This document shows positions 16,881-24,521 of a stretch of 64,000 bases of DNA, piece by piece. The translations under genes were made by a program, and so were the position numbers. The notes beneath the pieces are model-generated. The model made no database searches. It had not been told where the DNA came from and worked only from the letters and a program-made list of their open reading frames with translations. The stretch's first letter is position 1; every line of letters starts with the position of its first letter. The stretch spans positions 186,001 through 250,000 of the forward strand of contig JAPLFH010000007.1 in the NCBI GenBank assembly GCA_026390815.1. Reading direction: 5' to 3'. Origin of the DNA: Ignavibacteriales bacterium (GTDB lineage Bacteria > Bacteroidota > Ignavibacteria > Ignavibacteriales > SURF-24).

Positions 16881-17972
16881 ATGCTACATAAGAAACTTCC
16901 GGTAAGAATTTCAATTCTTCTGATATATCTTCTTTTTATTTTATCAGTTTCTGCTCAAGAAAAAACAGGAGAAAGTAAAAATCCTTGCGAACTAATTGAA
17001 AAGAAATTTGAAGAACTCAATCATCGGCTTGATCAATTAGAGAAATCCGTAGATGATGTTCTTTGGTATAACAAAGTCGGGGATGTTGCTAATATCGATA
17101 AAGTTTTTATTGTTGGTCCACCACCGGCTAAAGTTAAAAATCCAACTGCAATGGGAGCAAAGAACCCGGTTAAATTCTGGTGCTATGTTTTCATTCCACA
17201 AAAAATAGATCGAAGCAAAAAATATCCGCTGATAATTCTGCCGCACGGCGGAGTTCATGCAGATTTTACAACTTACCATACACATATTATCCGCGAACTA
17301 ATGGGGCAAGGTTATATTGTTGCTGCACCGGAGTATCGCGGTAGCACTGGCTATGGTGAAGATTTTTATAAGAAGATTGATTATGGCGGATTAGAAATTG
17401 AAGACAATAACGCGGCCCGCAACTGGATGGTTGATAACTATGATTTTGTTGATGGGAATCGATGTGGAATTATGGGCTGGAGCCACGGTGGTTTGATTGC
17501 CTTGATGGATATCTTTGAGCATCCGGATGATTATAAAGTTGCGTTTGCTGGTGTTCCTGTAAGTGATCTTGTTGCGCGAATGGGTTATTGGGGTGAAGAA
17601 TATCAAAAAGAATTTTCTGCCGATTATCATATAAGCAAAACTGTCACTGAAGATGTTCAGGAATACAGAAAACGTTCACCGGTTAACCACGTTGAAAAAT
17701 TACAAACCCCTTTGCTCATCCACACAAACACAAATGATGATGATGTAAATGTTTTGGAAGTTGAACATTTAATTGAAGCATTGAAAGCAGCAGGGAAAAA
17801 ATTTGAGTATGAAATTTTCAAAGATGCACCCGGCGGACACAGCTTCGACCGTATTGATACTAAGCTTGCAAAAGAAACTAGAATGAAGATATATAAATTT
17901 GTCGGGGGATATCTCAATCCTCCTTTTCCTTTTAAATCGATTGATGATTTGGAAAAAGCAGGGTATAAATGA
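16881..17972 (+). CDS. Exported alpha/beta hydrolase, S9 prolyl-oligopeptidase-like
   Basis: 363 residues with a signal peptide (about 1-25, ISILLIYLLFILSVSAQ). The hydrolase fold shows IILPHGGVH (oxyanion region), PEYRGSTGYGEDF, the nucleophile elbow GWSHGG with Ser201, an acidic residue in NTNDDDVN (about 286-288) and His320 in GGHSFDRID. Spacing and motifs are those of the S9 catalytic domain without the beta-propeller. Residues 35-58 form a short coiled segment. It is probably a periplasmic peptidase or esterase. There are no clear operon partners: 141 bp upstream is empty and 395 bp of repeat-containing DNA follows. Confidence 0.85.
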   Translation: MLHKKLPVRISILLIYLLFILSVSAQEKTGESKNPCELIEKKFEELNHRLDQLEKSVDDVLWYNKVGDVANIDKVFIVGPPPAKVKNPTAMGAKNPVKFWCYVFIPQKIDRSKKYPLIILPHGGVHADFTTYHTHIIRELMGQGYIVAAPEYRGSTGYGEDFYKKIDYGGLEIEDNNAARNWMVDNYDFVDGNRCGIMGWSHGGLIALMDIFEHPDDYKVAFAGVPVSDLVARMGYWGEEYQKEFSADYHISKTVTEDVQEYRKRSPVNHVEKLQTPLLIHTNTNDDDVNVLEVEHLIEALKAAGKKFEYEIFKDAPGGHSFDRIDTKLAKETRMKIYKFVGGYLNPPFPFKSIDDLEKAGYK

Positions 17973-18076
17973 TGGATGATGTTTGACCTGGCTGCCGTGT
18001 CTATCGCAGGCTATTGCAGAAAGCCAAATTATATCGTGGTGAGCGGAGTCGAACTACGAAAATAACGCAAAATCAT

Positions 18077-18096
18077 ATCTCGACTTCGCTCGAGAT
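18077..18096. repeat. Small palindrome ATCTCGA-CTTCGC-TCGAGAT
   Basis: Perfect 7-bp arms around a six-base loop. It has the form of the short palindromes scattered through intergenic regions of this phylum. It includes one CTCGAG. No other exact copy was seen in the window. Confidence 0.65.
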
Positions 18097-18123
18097 GAGT
18101 GATTAACAAGTTATGCAACAACC

Positions 18124-18137
18124 TGCTACCGCAGGCA
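18124..18137. repeat. CCTGC/GCAGG mini-palindrome
   Basis: CCTGC-TACC-GCAGG, followed by GCAGGCGG. Related CCTGC/GCAGG units occur near 23162-23183 (CCTGCCTGCCCGGTAGGTAGG) and inside the repeat cluster at 50486-50504. Confidence 0.55.
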
Positions 18138-18367
18138 GGCGGCAACGGCAGGTGGAAAATGGATGATGGATTCATCCAATTTATTTATCGGGTTAATTGA
18201 ATGCCCAAGTTGTTTTTAATTTTGGGTAGTTCTAAAAACTTCAAACTTCTTCGCGTACTTTGCGAAATCTTTGCGTCCTTTGCGTTTAGGCTTTCAATAA
18301 ATTTTTAGAAGCACCCTTAATAACTTCAGATACATTCCTGCCAATAATTCTTTACAAAGGTACAATC

Positions 18368-19078
18368 ATGAATAATATTATTCAATCAATCAGAACCGAA
18401 TTAAAAAACAATGCGGATGCTACAACTGAAAAAAGCTATCAGAGATTCTTTAAAGAAGAAGTTACTTTTTATGGAGTAAAAACCGGTACAGTTGGCATAA
18501 TTGCCAAAAAGTACTGGAAAGAAATTAAAAGCTATGATAAAAAAGAAATATTTAAACTTTGTGAAGAATTGTATCGTTCGTATTACTGTGAAGAAGCTTT
18601 TATTGTTTCGTATTGGGTGCCGAATCTTGTTGATAAGTTTGAACAAAATGATTTGTTGTTATTTAAAAAATGGATTGAGAAATATATAAACAACTGGGCA
18701 AAGTGCGATGGATTTTGTAATCACTCCGTCGGTGATTTTATTGAAAAATTTCCAGGGAGTATTAAGGAAGTTAAAAGTTGGACGAGCTCTAAGAACCGCT
18801 GGATGAAAAGAGCAGTCGCAGTTTCGTTAATTGTTCCAGCAAAGCGGGGCAAATATCTTAAAGATATTTTTGAGATTGCTGATTTGTTGATTACTGATAA
18901 GGATGATATGGTTCAAAAAGGTTATGGTTGGCTCCTTAAAGAAGCAAGCAGGCTTCATCAAAAAGAAGTATTTAATTATGTAATTAAAAATAAAAATAGA
19001 ATGCCCCGTACCGCATTGCGCTATGCTATTGAATTAATGCCGAAAGAATTAAAGCAAATAGCTATGAAGCGCGATTAA
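18368..19078 (+). CDS. AlkD-like DNA alkylation repair protein
   Basis: 236 residues, all-helical HEAT-like repeats of the AlkD/AlkC family. Recognisable parts are an N-terminal KSYQRFFKEEVTFYGVKTGTV (the AlkD 'YgVrtp' region), a helix with EEAFIVSYW, WAKCDGFCNHSVGDFI, SSKNRWMKRAVAVSLIVPA and MVQKGYGWLLKEASRLH with the C-terminal RMPRTALRYAIELMP. AlkD-type enzymes excise N3- and N7-alkylated purines without base flipping. The motifs and length fit the family. It lies among other damage-response genes (lexA, ada, polymerase IV). Start ATG at 18368, with AAAGG about 8 bp upstream. Confidence 0.88.
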   Translation: MNNIIQSIRTELKNNADATTEKSYQRFFKEEVTFYGVKTGTVGIIAKKYWKEIKSYDKKEIFKLCEELYRSYYCEEAFIVSYWVPNLVDKFEQNDLLLFKKWIEKYINNWAKCDGFCNHSVGDFIEKFPGSIKEVKSWTSSKNRWMKRAVAVSLIVPAKRGKYLKDIFEIADLLITDKDDMVQKGYGWLLKEASRLHQKEVFNYVIKNKNRMPRTALRYAIELMPKELKQIAMKRD

Positions 19079-19112
19079 TCAATTTCACCTAAAATAAATC
19101 GATGGAGCTAAA

Positions 19113-19604
19113 ATGAATCATCAAAAAAATGCAAACGAACCTTGCTGTCCAAAATTTAATCCTGAACCATGGGAAGAAAAAACACATGTCTGGCAGGATA
19201 AGTTATTCATCCGTGATGAAGTGAGACAGTTATTTCACATTCCTTTAAACATGGGTAAAATTATCCCGCGGATGTGGGAAAAAATTCAAAAGGAAAATGC
19301 TGCAACATCAAATGAAGAATTTCTGATGCTTGCTTATGATCCTTCTCCATGGAAATCGGAAATTTACATGAGTGTTACAAAAGAAGTTGTTGATGCAGTG
19401 AACGTAAAATTATCTGGTACTTATCTTAGTAAAGTGTTTGATGGTCCGTACAACGCTGTTCCTAAATGGATAAAGGAAATGGATAAGTTTGTCATTCAAA
19501 AAGGAAAGAAGGTTAAAAAATATTATTTCTACTACACTACCTGCCCAAAGTGTGCAAAAATTTACGGTAAGAATTATACTGTAGCTTTTGCTGATGTAGA
19601 ATAG
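19113..19604 (+). CDS. Conserved protein with paired Cys motifs, function unknown
   Basis: 163 residues. The N-terminus has CCPKFNPEPWEEK and the C-terminus TTCPKCAKIYGKNYTVAF, so a zinc or metal site made from CC and CPKC is possible. The middle is a mixed alpha/beta domain with an SEIYMSVTKEV strand and a DGPYNAVPKWIKEM helix. It resembles conserved Bacteroidota proteins sometimes labelled 'hydrolase', for which I know no proven activity. It starts 34 bp after the AlkD-like gene and may be co-transcribed with it. Confidence 0.6.
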   Translation: MNHQKNANEPCCPKFNPEPWEEKTHVWQDKLFIRDEVRQLFHIPLNMGKIIPRMWEKIQKENAATSNEEFLMLAYDPSPWKSEIYMSVTKEVVDAVNVKLSGTYLSKVFDGPYNAVPKWIKEMDKFVIQKGKKVKKYYFYYTTCPKCAKIYGKNYTVAFADVE

Positions 19605-19617
19605 CAAAAAAAAAAGG

Positions 19618-19653
19618 GCGGAACATAATTACATTTAATAATTTGTGTTCCGC
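19618..19653 (-). terminator. Intrinsic terminator of the cyd operon
   Basis: GCGGAACA and TGTTCCGC form an 8-bp stem. Read on the minus strand the stem is followed by CCC and a run of eleven T, a strong rho-independent terminator 25 bp after the cydB stop. On the plus strand it lies just past the gene ending at 19604 but lacks a T run. Confidence 0.8.
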
Positions 19654-19677
19654 TCGGATCAGGATAAAAATTGTGTA

Positions 19678-20703
19678 TCAATAACTATCGTGTGTTAATA
19701 CAACTTTCCCTTTAAAGATTCTATAAATAAAAATTGTGTAAATAAGCACTATCGGTACACCAATCAATGCAATGATAAGCATAGTAAAAAGTGTACGTTC
19801 AGTAGAAGATGCATTATAAATTGTTAAACTGTTAGCAAAATTAATGCTTGATGGAACTAATCTTGGGAATAAACTTAATGCTGTTAATCCGATCATTGAT
19901 GTAATTGTAACAGAAGAAGCAATAAATGCTTTTCCAAATTTTACTGCTTTAACTGCAATTGGAATATAAATTATAGAAGCAAAAAGTAAAATAAAAAGTA
20001 ACCAGAAGAGTGGATTTTTCAACATTCCCACAAACAGATAAGGAGCAACAAAAAAAGACGAAATTGTGGCTAACAGGTAAAGAACAATAAATGCAATCCA
20101 CGTTTTATTAATCCAGGAAACCATTCTTTCACGCTGTGCACCTTCACATTTAAGAGTCATATAAATTGCTCCGTGCATTGTAAAGAGAACAAGGCTAATT
20201 AAACCAACAAGAATTGCATAAGGATTTAATAATCCTAAAAAGGAAATAGAAGTTGAAACCAGCCCATCTTTTATTTCAACAGGTAAACCTCTTAAAATGT
20301 TACCCATTGCAACTCCATAAAGTAATGCGGGAACAAGACTGCCAAGTGAAAAAGCTAAATCCCAATACTTTTTGTTCTTTTCAGTTTCAGTATATTTTCT
20401 AAATTCAAACGATACTGCTCTAAAAATTAAAGCTGTTAGCAAAAGCATAAATGCAAGATAGAATCCGCTGAATACTGTTGCATAGACAATTGGGAATGCA
20501 GCAAATAAAGCTCCACCGCCTGTTAATAACCAGACTTCATTTCCATCCCAAACGGGACCAACGGCATTTAGGTTTATTCGTTTCTCATTTTCTTCTTTTG
20601 TAAAAAGATGAAGTATGCCTACACCAAGATCAAATCCGTCAAGAACGGCATATCCAACAATTAAAACGACGAATAGTAAAAACCAAATTATATTTAAGTC
20701 CAT
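19678..20703 (-). CDS. cydB: Cytochrome bd oxidase subunit II
   Basis: 341 residues with eight or nine membrane helices. The N-terminus WFLLFVVLIVGYAVLDGFDLGVGIL is the family hallmark (YAVLDGFDLGVG), followed by RINLNAVGPVWDGNEVWLLTGGGALFAAFP, which is nearly invariant in CydB. It pairs with CydA in the inner membrane to reduce O2 to water with quinol. Its ATG overlaps the cydA stop by one base (TAATG), so the two are translationally coupled. Confidence 0.96.
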   Translation of the reverse strand: MDLNIIWFLLFVVLIVGYAVLDGFDLGVGILHLFTKEENEKRINLNAVGPVWDGNEVWLLTGGGALFAAFPIVYATVFSGFYLAFMLLLTALIFRAVSFEFRKYTETEKNKKYWDLAFSLGSLVPALLYGVAMGNILRGLPVEIKDGLVSTSISFLGLLNPYAILVGLISLVLFTMHGAIYMTLKCEGAQRERMVSWINKTWIAFIVLYLLATISSFFVAPYLFVGMLKNPLFWLLFILLFASIIYIPIAVKAVKFGKAFIASSVTITSMIGLTALSLFPRLVPSSINFANSLTIYNASSTERTLFTMLIIALIGVPIVLIYTIFIYRIFKGKVVLTHDSY

Positions 20704-22037
20704 TATACTAACACCTCCTTTCCTGTAATTGGATCAGGTCCAAAGTTTATTTTTTTATTAATTAAAAAGAGAAGAACAGAAAGAAGCAGAATATAAATCA
20801 ATCCAAACAGTATAATAGAAAAAATTATTTCTCCCGCGCCCACATTAAGTGAAATAGCATCGCGGGTTTTCATTAACTTGTAAACAATCCAGGGTTGTCT
20901 TCCTACTTCTGTTGCTATCCAACCAAGCTGGCAAGCTATTAAAGGTAGTGGAATAGACCAGGCGAGTAATTTTAATAGTTTCTTCTTCTCCCAAAGTTTA
21001 TTCTTTTTAATCAGATATAAAGACAGTGCCATTATAAAAATGAAATACATTCCAAGAATAACCATGTTATGGTATGATACAAATGTTAAGAACAATGGCG
21101 GAATTTCATCTTTAGGAAATTCATTTATTCCCTTTATCTTAGCATTAACATCCCCAAATGCTAACCAGCTTAGTACACCCGGTATTTCAATTTTAGCTTT
21201 AAGTTCTGGTGGATGATTAATTGGGAATGCAAATAAAGCAACAGGTGCACCGGATTGTGTTGTATACAAACCCTGTAGAGCTGCAAATTTTTCTGGTTGG
21301 GTCTGTGCTACTTGTCTACCATGTTCATGACCAAATGGAAATACTTCTAGCAAAGAAACAATTAAACCAAAGTAGACAGCAAACTTCAAGGATTTTTTAG
21401 CGATCTCAACTTCTTTTTTTCTAAGAATAAGAATGGCGGAAATTCCTACCATAAAAAATGCACCGCTAATTAAAGCCGCATCGAAGGTATGTAAAAAACG
21501 GGGGAGTGATGAAGGATTAAAAACCGCTTCCCAAAAATTTGTTAATTCTGCTCTGCCGTTTTGAACAACAAAACCAGCAGGTGTTTGCTGCCAGGAATTT
21601 GCAACAAGAATCCAGAAAGCAGATATTGTTGCTCCAACAGCAACCATCAGAATTGAAAACCAGTGTACTCCTTTGGAAACCCTATCTCTTCCAAAGATAT
21701 AAAGACCTAAGAAGGTTGATTCAAGAAAAAATGCAAACACACCTTCCGCTGCCAAAGGTGCTCCAAAAATATCACCAACAAATTTTGAATATTCTGCCCA
21801 GTTTGTGCCGAACTGAAACTCCATTACTATTCCGGTAGCAACACCAACAGCAAATATTAAGGCAAGCATTTTTCCAAAGAACTTCCCAATTGAAACATAG
21901 AATTCGTTTTTCTTTTTCCAGCCGACAGCTTCAATTATAACAAGCATCCAGGCAAGTCCTATTGATAGCGGGGGAAAAAGAAAATGAAAGCCTACGGTCA
22001 TAGCAAATTGAATTCTGGATAAGAGTACTGCATCCAT
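20703..22037 (-). CDS. cydA: Cytochrome bd oxidase subunit I
   Basis: 444 residues. The haem-ligand His18 lies in GFHFLFPPLSIG. The quinol-site loop after helix 6 is short, as in the short-Q-loop class. GHEHGRQVAQTQPEKFAA, a core CydA motif, and the helix with TEVGRQPWIVY are present. It binds haems b558, b595 and d and oxidises quinol in the inner membrane; high O2 affinity suits microaerobic growth. An AAGGAG (minus strand of 22047-22052) lies 10 bp before the ATG. It follows the Rrf2 regulator by 15 bp. Confidence 0.96.
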   Translation of the reverse strand: MDAVLLSRIQFAMTVGFHFLFPPLSIGLAWMLVIIEAVGWKKKNEFYVSIGKFFGKMLALIFAVGVATGIVMEFQFGTNWAEYSKFVGDIFGAPLAAEGVFAFFLESTFLGLYIFGRDRVSKGVHWFSILMVAVGATISAFWILVANSWQQTPAGFVVQNGRAELTNFWEAVFNPSSLPRFLHTFDAALISGAFFMVGISAILILRKKEVEIAKKSLKFAVYFGLIVSLLEVFPFGHEHGRQVAQTQPEKFAALQGLYTTQSGAPVALFAFPINHPPELKAKIEIPGVLSWLAFGDVNAKIKGINEFPKDEIPPLFLTFVSYHNMVILGMYFIFIMALSLYLIKKNKLWEKKKLLKLLAWSIPLPLIACQLGWIATEVGRQPWIVYKLMKTRDAISLNVGAGEIIFSIILFGLIYILLLSVLLFLINKKINFGPDPITGKEVLV

Positions 22038-22052
22038 TAAGATAGTCTCCTT

Positions 22053-22487
22053 TTAATGTGAATTAATTGTTTTGAACCTTGATTTATTTTCTTCTGCAAG
22101 TTGAGCCATTGTTTTACCGGAAAGCATTTCTTTTAATTTATTTTGCGCTTCGGACCAAAGAGTGTGTACCGAACACCATTTATCATTAGAACAAAAATCG
22201 GAACTGATTAAACATTTATTTAAGCTTATTTTTCCTTCAACGGATTCAATTATTTCAAGCGGTGTTAGTAATTCTGCAGGTTTACGTAAACTAATTCCAC
22301 CACCTATTCCGCGTTGTGATTGTATAATTCCTGATTTGTTTAATTGAGGAATTATTTTTCTAAGGAAACTTTCAGGGATTCCATTGGAAGTTGAAATTTC
22401 TGATATCTGGAAAATACTTCCATTTGGTTTTGAACAAATATACACTATTGCACGGAGTGCATATTCGCCAGTCATTGTTAGTTGCAT
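22053..22487 (-). CDS. Rrf2-family transcription regulator, probable Fe-S sensor for cydAB
   Basis: 144 residues. The winged HTH (MQLTMTGEYALRAIVYIC, PESFLRKIIPQLNKSGIIQSQRGIGGGISL) is followed by three Cys, Cys92, Cys99 and Cys105, in the cluster-binding loop (KCLISSDFCSNDKWC), as in IscR and NsrR. It is therefore likely to hold an Fe-S cluster and respond to NO, O2 or iron-sulfur status. It is the first gene of an operon with cydA and cydB (15 bp and -1 bp spacing), which suggests it controls the oxidase; that link is inference. Confidence 0.85.
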   Translation of the reverse strand: MQLTMTGEYALRAIVYICSKPNGSIFQISEISTSNGIPESFLRKIIPQLNKSGIIQSQRGIGGGISLRKPAELLTPLEIIESVEGKISLNKCLISSDFCSNDKWCSVHTLWSEAQNKLKEMLSGKTMAQLAEENKSRFKTINSH

Positions 22488-22712
22488 TTTAATACCTCAC
22501 ATTTATTTTCTTTGCACAACAAAAATGCCAAATGGGATAAAATTGGTCACATTTAGAAAAATCAAAATTTTGCTCTAAAAACGAATAATTCTGTCGAAAC
22601 ACCTTCTGCCGATATTTTCAAAAAATTTCATTCTTAAGAAAATAGGAAAGATTTTTTATCAATCTTAAAAAATTCTTTAAACAATATAAAAACGAAATAG
22701 GAGAAAAACATT

Positions 22713-23114
22713 ATGGATGAACTAAAAATTAAAGAAGAAATTCTTGGTATACTAGAAAAACTAAATCGATCCTGGGCAGTTGAACATAACACTGAAAAGT
22801 TGAAAGAATACTTCCATGAAAATATGGTTGTCTTAGAACCAGGCAGAAAAGAGAGACGTGAAGGAAGGAAAGAATGTATTGATGGATGGAAAAATTTTGT
22901 GGAAGCTACTAAAATTCATTACTGGAAAGAGAGTGATCATAAGGTTCAACTTTATGGTGATGGTAAATTTGCTGTTGTTACTTATTATTGGGACATGTCT
23001 TACGATATGAACGATCAAACATTCACTCTTGGTGGAAGAGATATGTTTGTTATGGTTAAGGAGGATGGTAAATGGTGGGCAGTAGCGGATCAGTTTTCAC
23101 CTAATCCATCATAA
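22713..23114 (+). CDS. SnoaL/DUF4440-like protein
   Basis: 133 residues of NTF2-like fold. The N-terminal helix is EILGILEKLNRSWAVEHNTEKLKEYFHENMVVLEPGRKERREG, then KECIDGWKNFVEATKIHYWKE and paired strands ending FVMVKEDGKWWAVADQFSP, the typical C-terminal pattern of SnoaL-like or calcium/calmodulin kinase II association-domain proteins. No substrate can be assigned. An AGGAGA 12 bp before the ATG supports the start. It is divergent from the Rrf2 gene. Confidence 0.75.
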   Translation: MDELKIKEEILGILEKLNRSWAVEHNTEKLKEYFHENMVVLEPGRKERREGRKECIDGWKNFVEATKIHYWKESDHKVQLYGDGKFAVVTYYWDMSYDMNDQTFTLGGRDMFVMVKEDGKWWAVADQFSPNPS

Positions 23115-23207
23115 AGAATAATTAGTGCGCAAACATAATTTAAAAGTCCCTTCACTTAGGCCTGCCTGCCCGGTAGGTAGGGAAGGGATTTAGGGTTAGG
23201 CGTTTTT

Positions 23208-24353
23208 ATGCGTATCATTTTTCATCTTGATCTAGATGCTTTCTTTGTTTCCGTTGAACGGGTACTCGAACCATCGCTTAACGGCAAACCTGTTATCGTT
23301 GGAGGTGATCCGCTGGGAAGAGGAGTTGTTACTGCCTGCTCATACGAGGCACGTAAATACGGTCTACATTCAGCTATGCCGATTCGTCAGGCGTATAAAC
23401 TCTGTCCACACGGAATTTATCTCCACGGGCATTTTAAGGAATATGAGAATTACTCGAAAGCAGTGGAAAATATTTTGAAGAAGTACGCCCCGATTTTGCA
23501 ACAAGCATCGATAGATGAGTTTTATATGGATTTTACCGGCTGCGAAAAAATTTACGGTAATTTTTTTCTTTTCGCATCATTTCTGCAAAAGGAAATATGG
23601 GATCAACTTTTACTTCCCAGTTCAATTGGAATTGGAAGCAATAAAACAATTGCCAAGATTGCTTCCGATTGTATGAAGCCACTAGGAATTACTTACGTTC
23701 TTCCTGGAATGGAAAAAGATTTTCTTTGTCCAATGCCAGTAGAAACTATTCCTGGAGTTGGCAAAGTAACATTGAAGAGTCTCCGCGAAAAAGGATTTAG
23801 AACAATTGGAGAGGTAGCCAAAACAACGCTGGAATATTTTTCTACAGCGTATGGAAAAAGTGGGATTGATCTGTGGGAAAAAGCAAACGGACATGGAACA
23901 GATTTTCTAAGCATCTCTCACGAAAGAAAAAGTATTTCCAAAGAAACAACTTTTGATGAAGATGTTGTTAGTAAAATAGTAATCGAGCAAACCTTATTTA
24001 AACTTATTGGAACAGTTTGTCAGACTCTACGCGATGAAAACTGGCAGGCTGCAACTATTAGCATCAAACTCCGCTACTCCGATTTTGTTACAATTACAAG
24101 AGCAAAGACAATAAGACCAACAGATGATGATAAACTAATATATGAAACCACACTGGATTTATTCCATAAAGCTTTTACAAGGAGGATTGCGGTTCGGCTT
24201 ATCGGAGTTCACTTAAGTAATCTTACTGATTTTGCTGAACAGGAAATTCTTTTTGAGGATGAAGAAATTAAAAGGAAAAAAATGTTGAAGGCAATTAATA
24301 CGCTTAGAGCCAAATATGGATTCAAGGCAGTACAGGTTGGAACAGCTACATAG
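23208..24353 (+). CDS. dinB: DNA polymerase IV (Y-family translesion polymerase)
   Basis: 381 residues. Metal-binding Asp8 (FHLDLDAFF) and the catalytic pair Asp103-Glu104 (SIDEFYMD) are at the positions known from E. coli Pol IV. SYEARKYGLHSAMPIRQAYKLCP, the GIGSNKTIAKIASD helix, the IPGVGKVT helix-hairpin-helix and the C-terminal little-finger domain (about 240-350) are present. The C-terminus ends FKAVQVGTAT without an evident beta-clamp motif. It performs error-prone bypass synthesis. About 136 bp at its 3' end recur as a decayed copy at 27700-27835. Confidence 0.95.
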   Translation: MRIIFHLDLDAFFVSVERVLEPSLNGKPVIVGGDPLGRGVVTACSYEARKYGLHSAMPIRQAYKLCPHGIYLHGHFKEYENYSKAVENILKKYAPILQQASIDEFYMDFTGCEKIYGNFFLFASFLQKEIWDQLLLPSSIGIGSNKTIAKIASDCMKPLGITYVLPGMEKDFLCPMPVETIPGVGKVTLKSLREKGFRTIGEVAKTTLEYFSTAYGKSGIDLWEKANGHGTDFLSISHERKSISKETTFDEDVVSKIVIEQTLFKLIGTVCQTLRDENWQAATISIKLRYSDFVTITRAKTIRPTDDDKLIYETTLDLFHKAFTRRIAVRLIGVHLSNLTDFAEQEILFEDEEIKRKKMLKAINTLRAKYGFKAVQVGTAT

Positions 24354-24521
24354 TTGGCAGCTGATCGTTAAAAATCAAATATTGAGATTTATTACCCAAT
24401 CTGATTTGGGTTTATAAAAAATTGTAATGTAATTTAAAAATTTATAATTTGGCAAGTAGATTTTAAAAATTTGATATAACTGGTCCCTTCTGTGATTTTT
24501 TAATCAGTAATTCAGTCAAAA

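Larger units (their letters stand above)
17973..18367. other. Gene-free spacer with short palindromic repeats
   Basis: No credible reading frame. It carries two GC-rich dispersed-repeat signatures, listed separately at 18077 and 18124. A degenerate GTGAGCGGAGTCGAAC at about 18040-18055 looks like a further decayed copy of the first. The 'TTCGCGTACTTTGCGAAATC' and 'TTTGCG' runs near 18248-18285 form a low-order direct repeat of unknown meaning. Confidence 0.6.
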
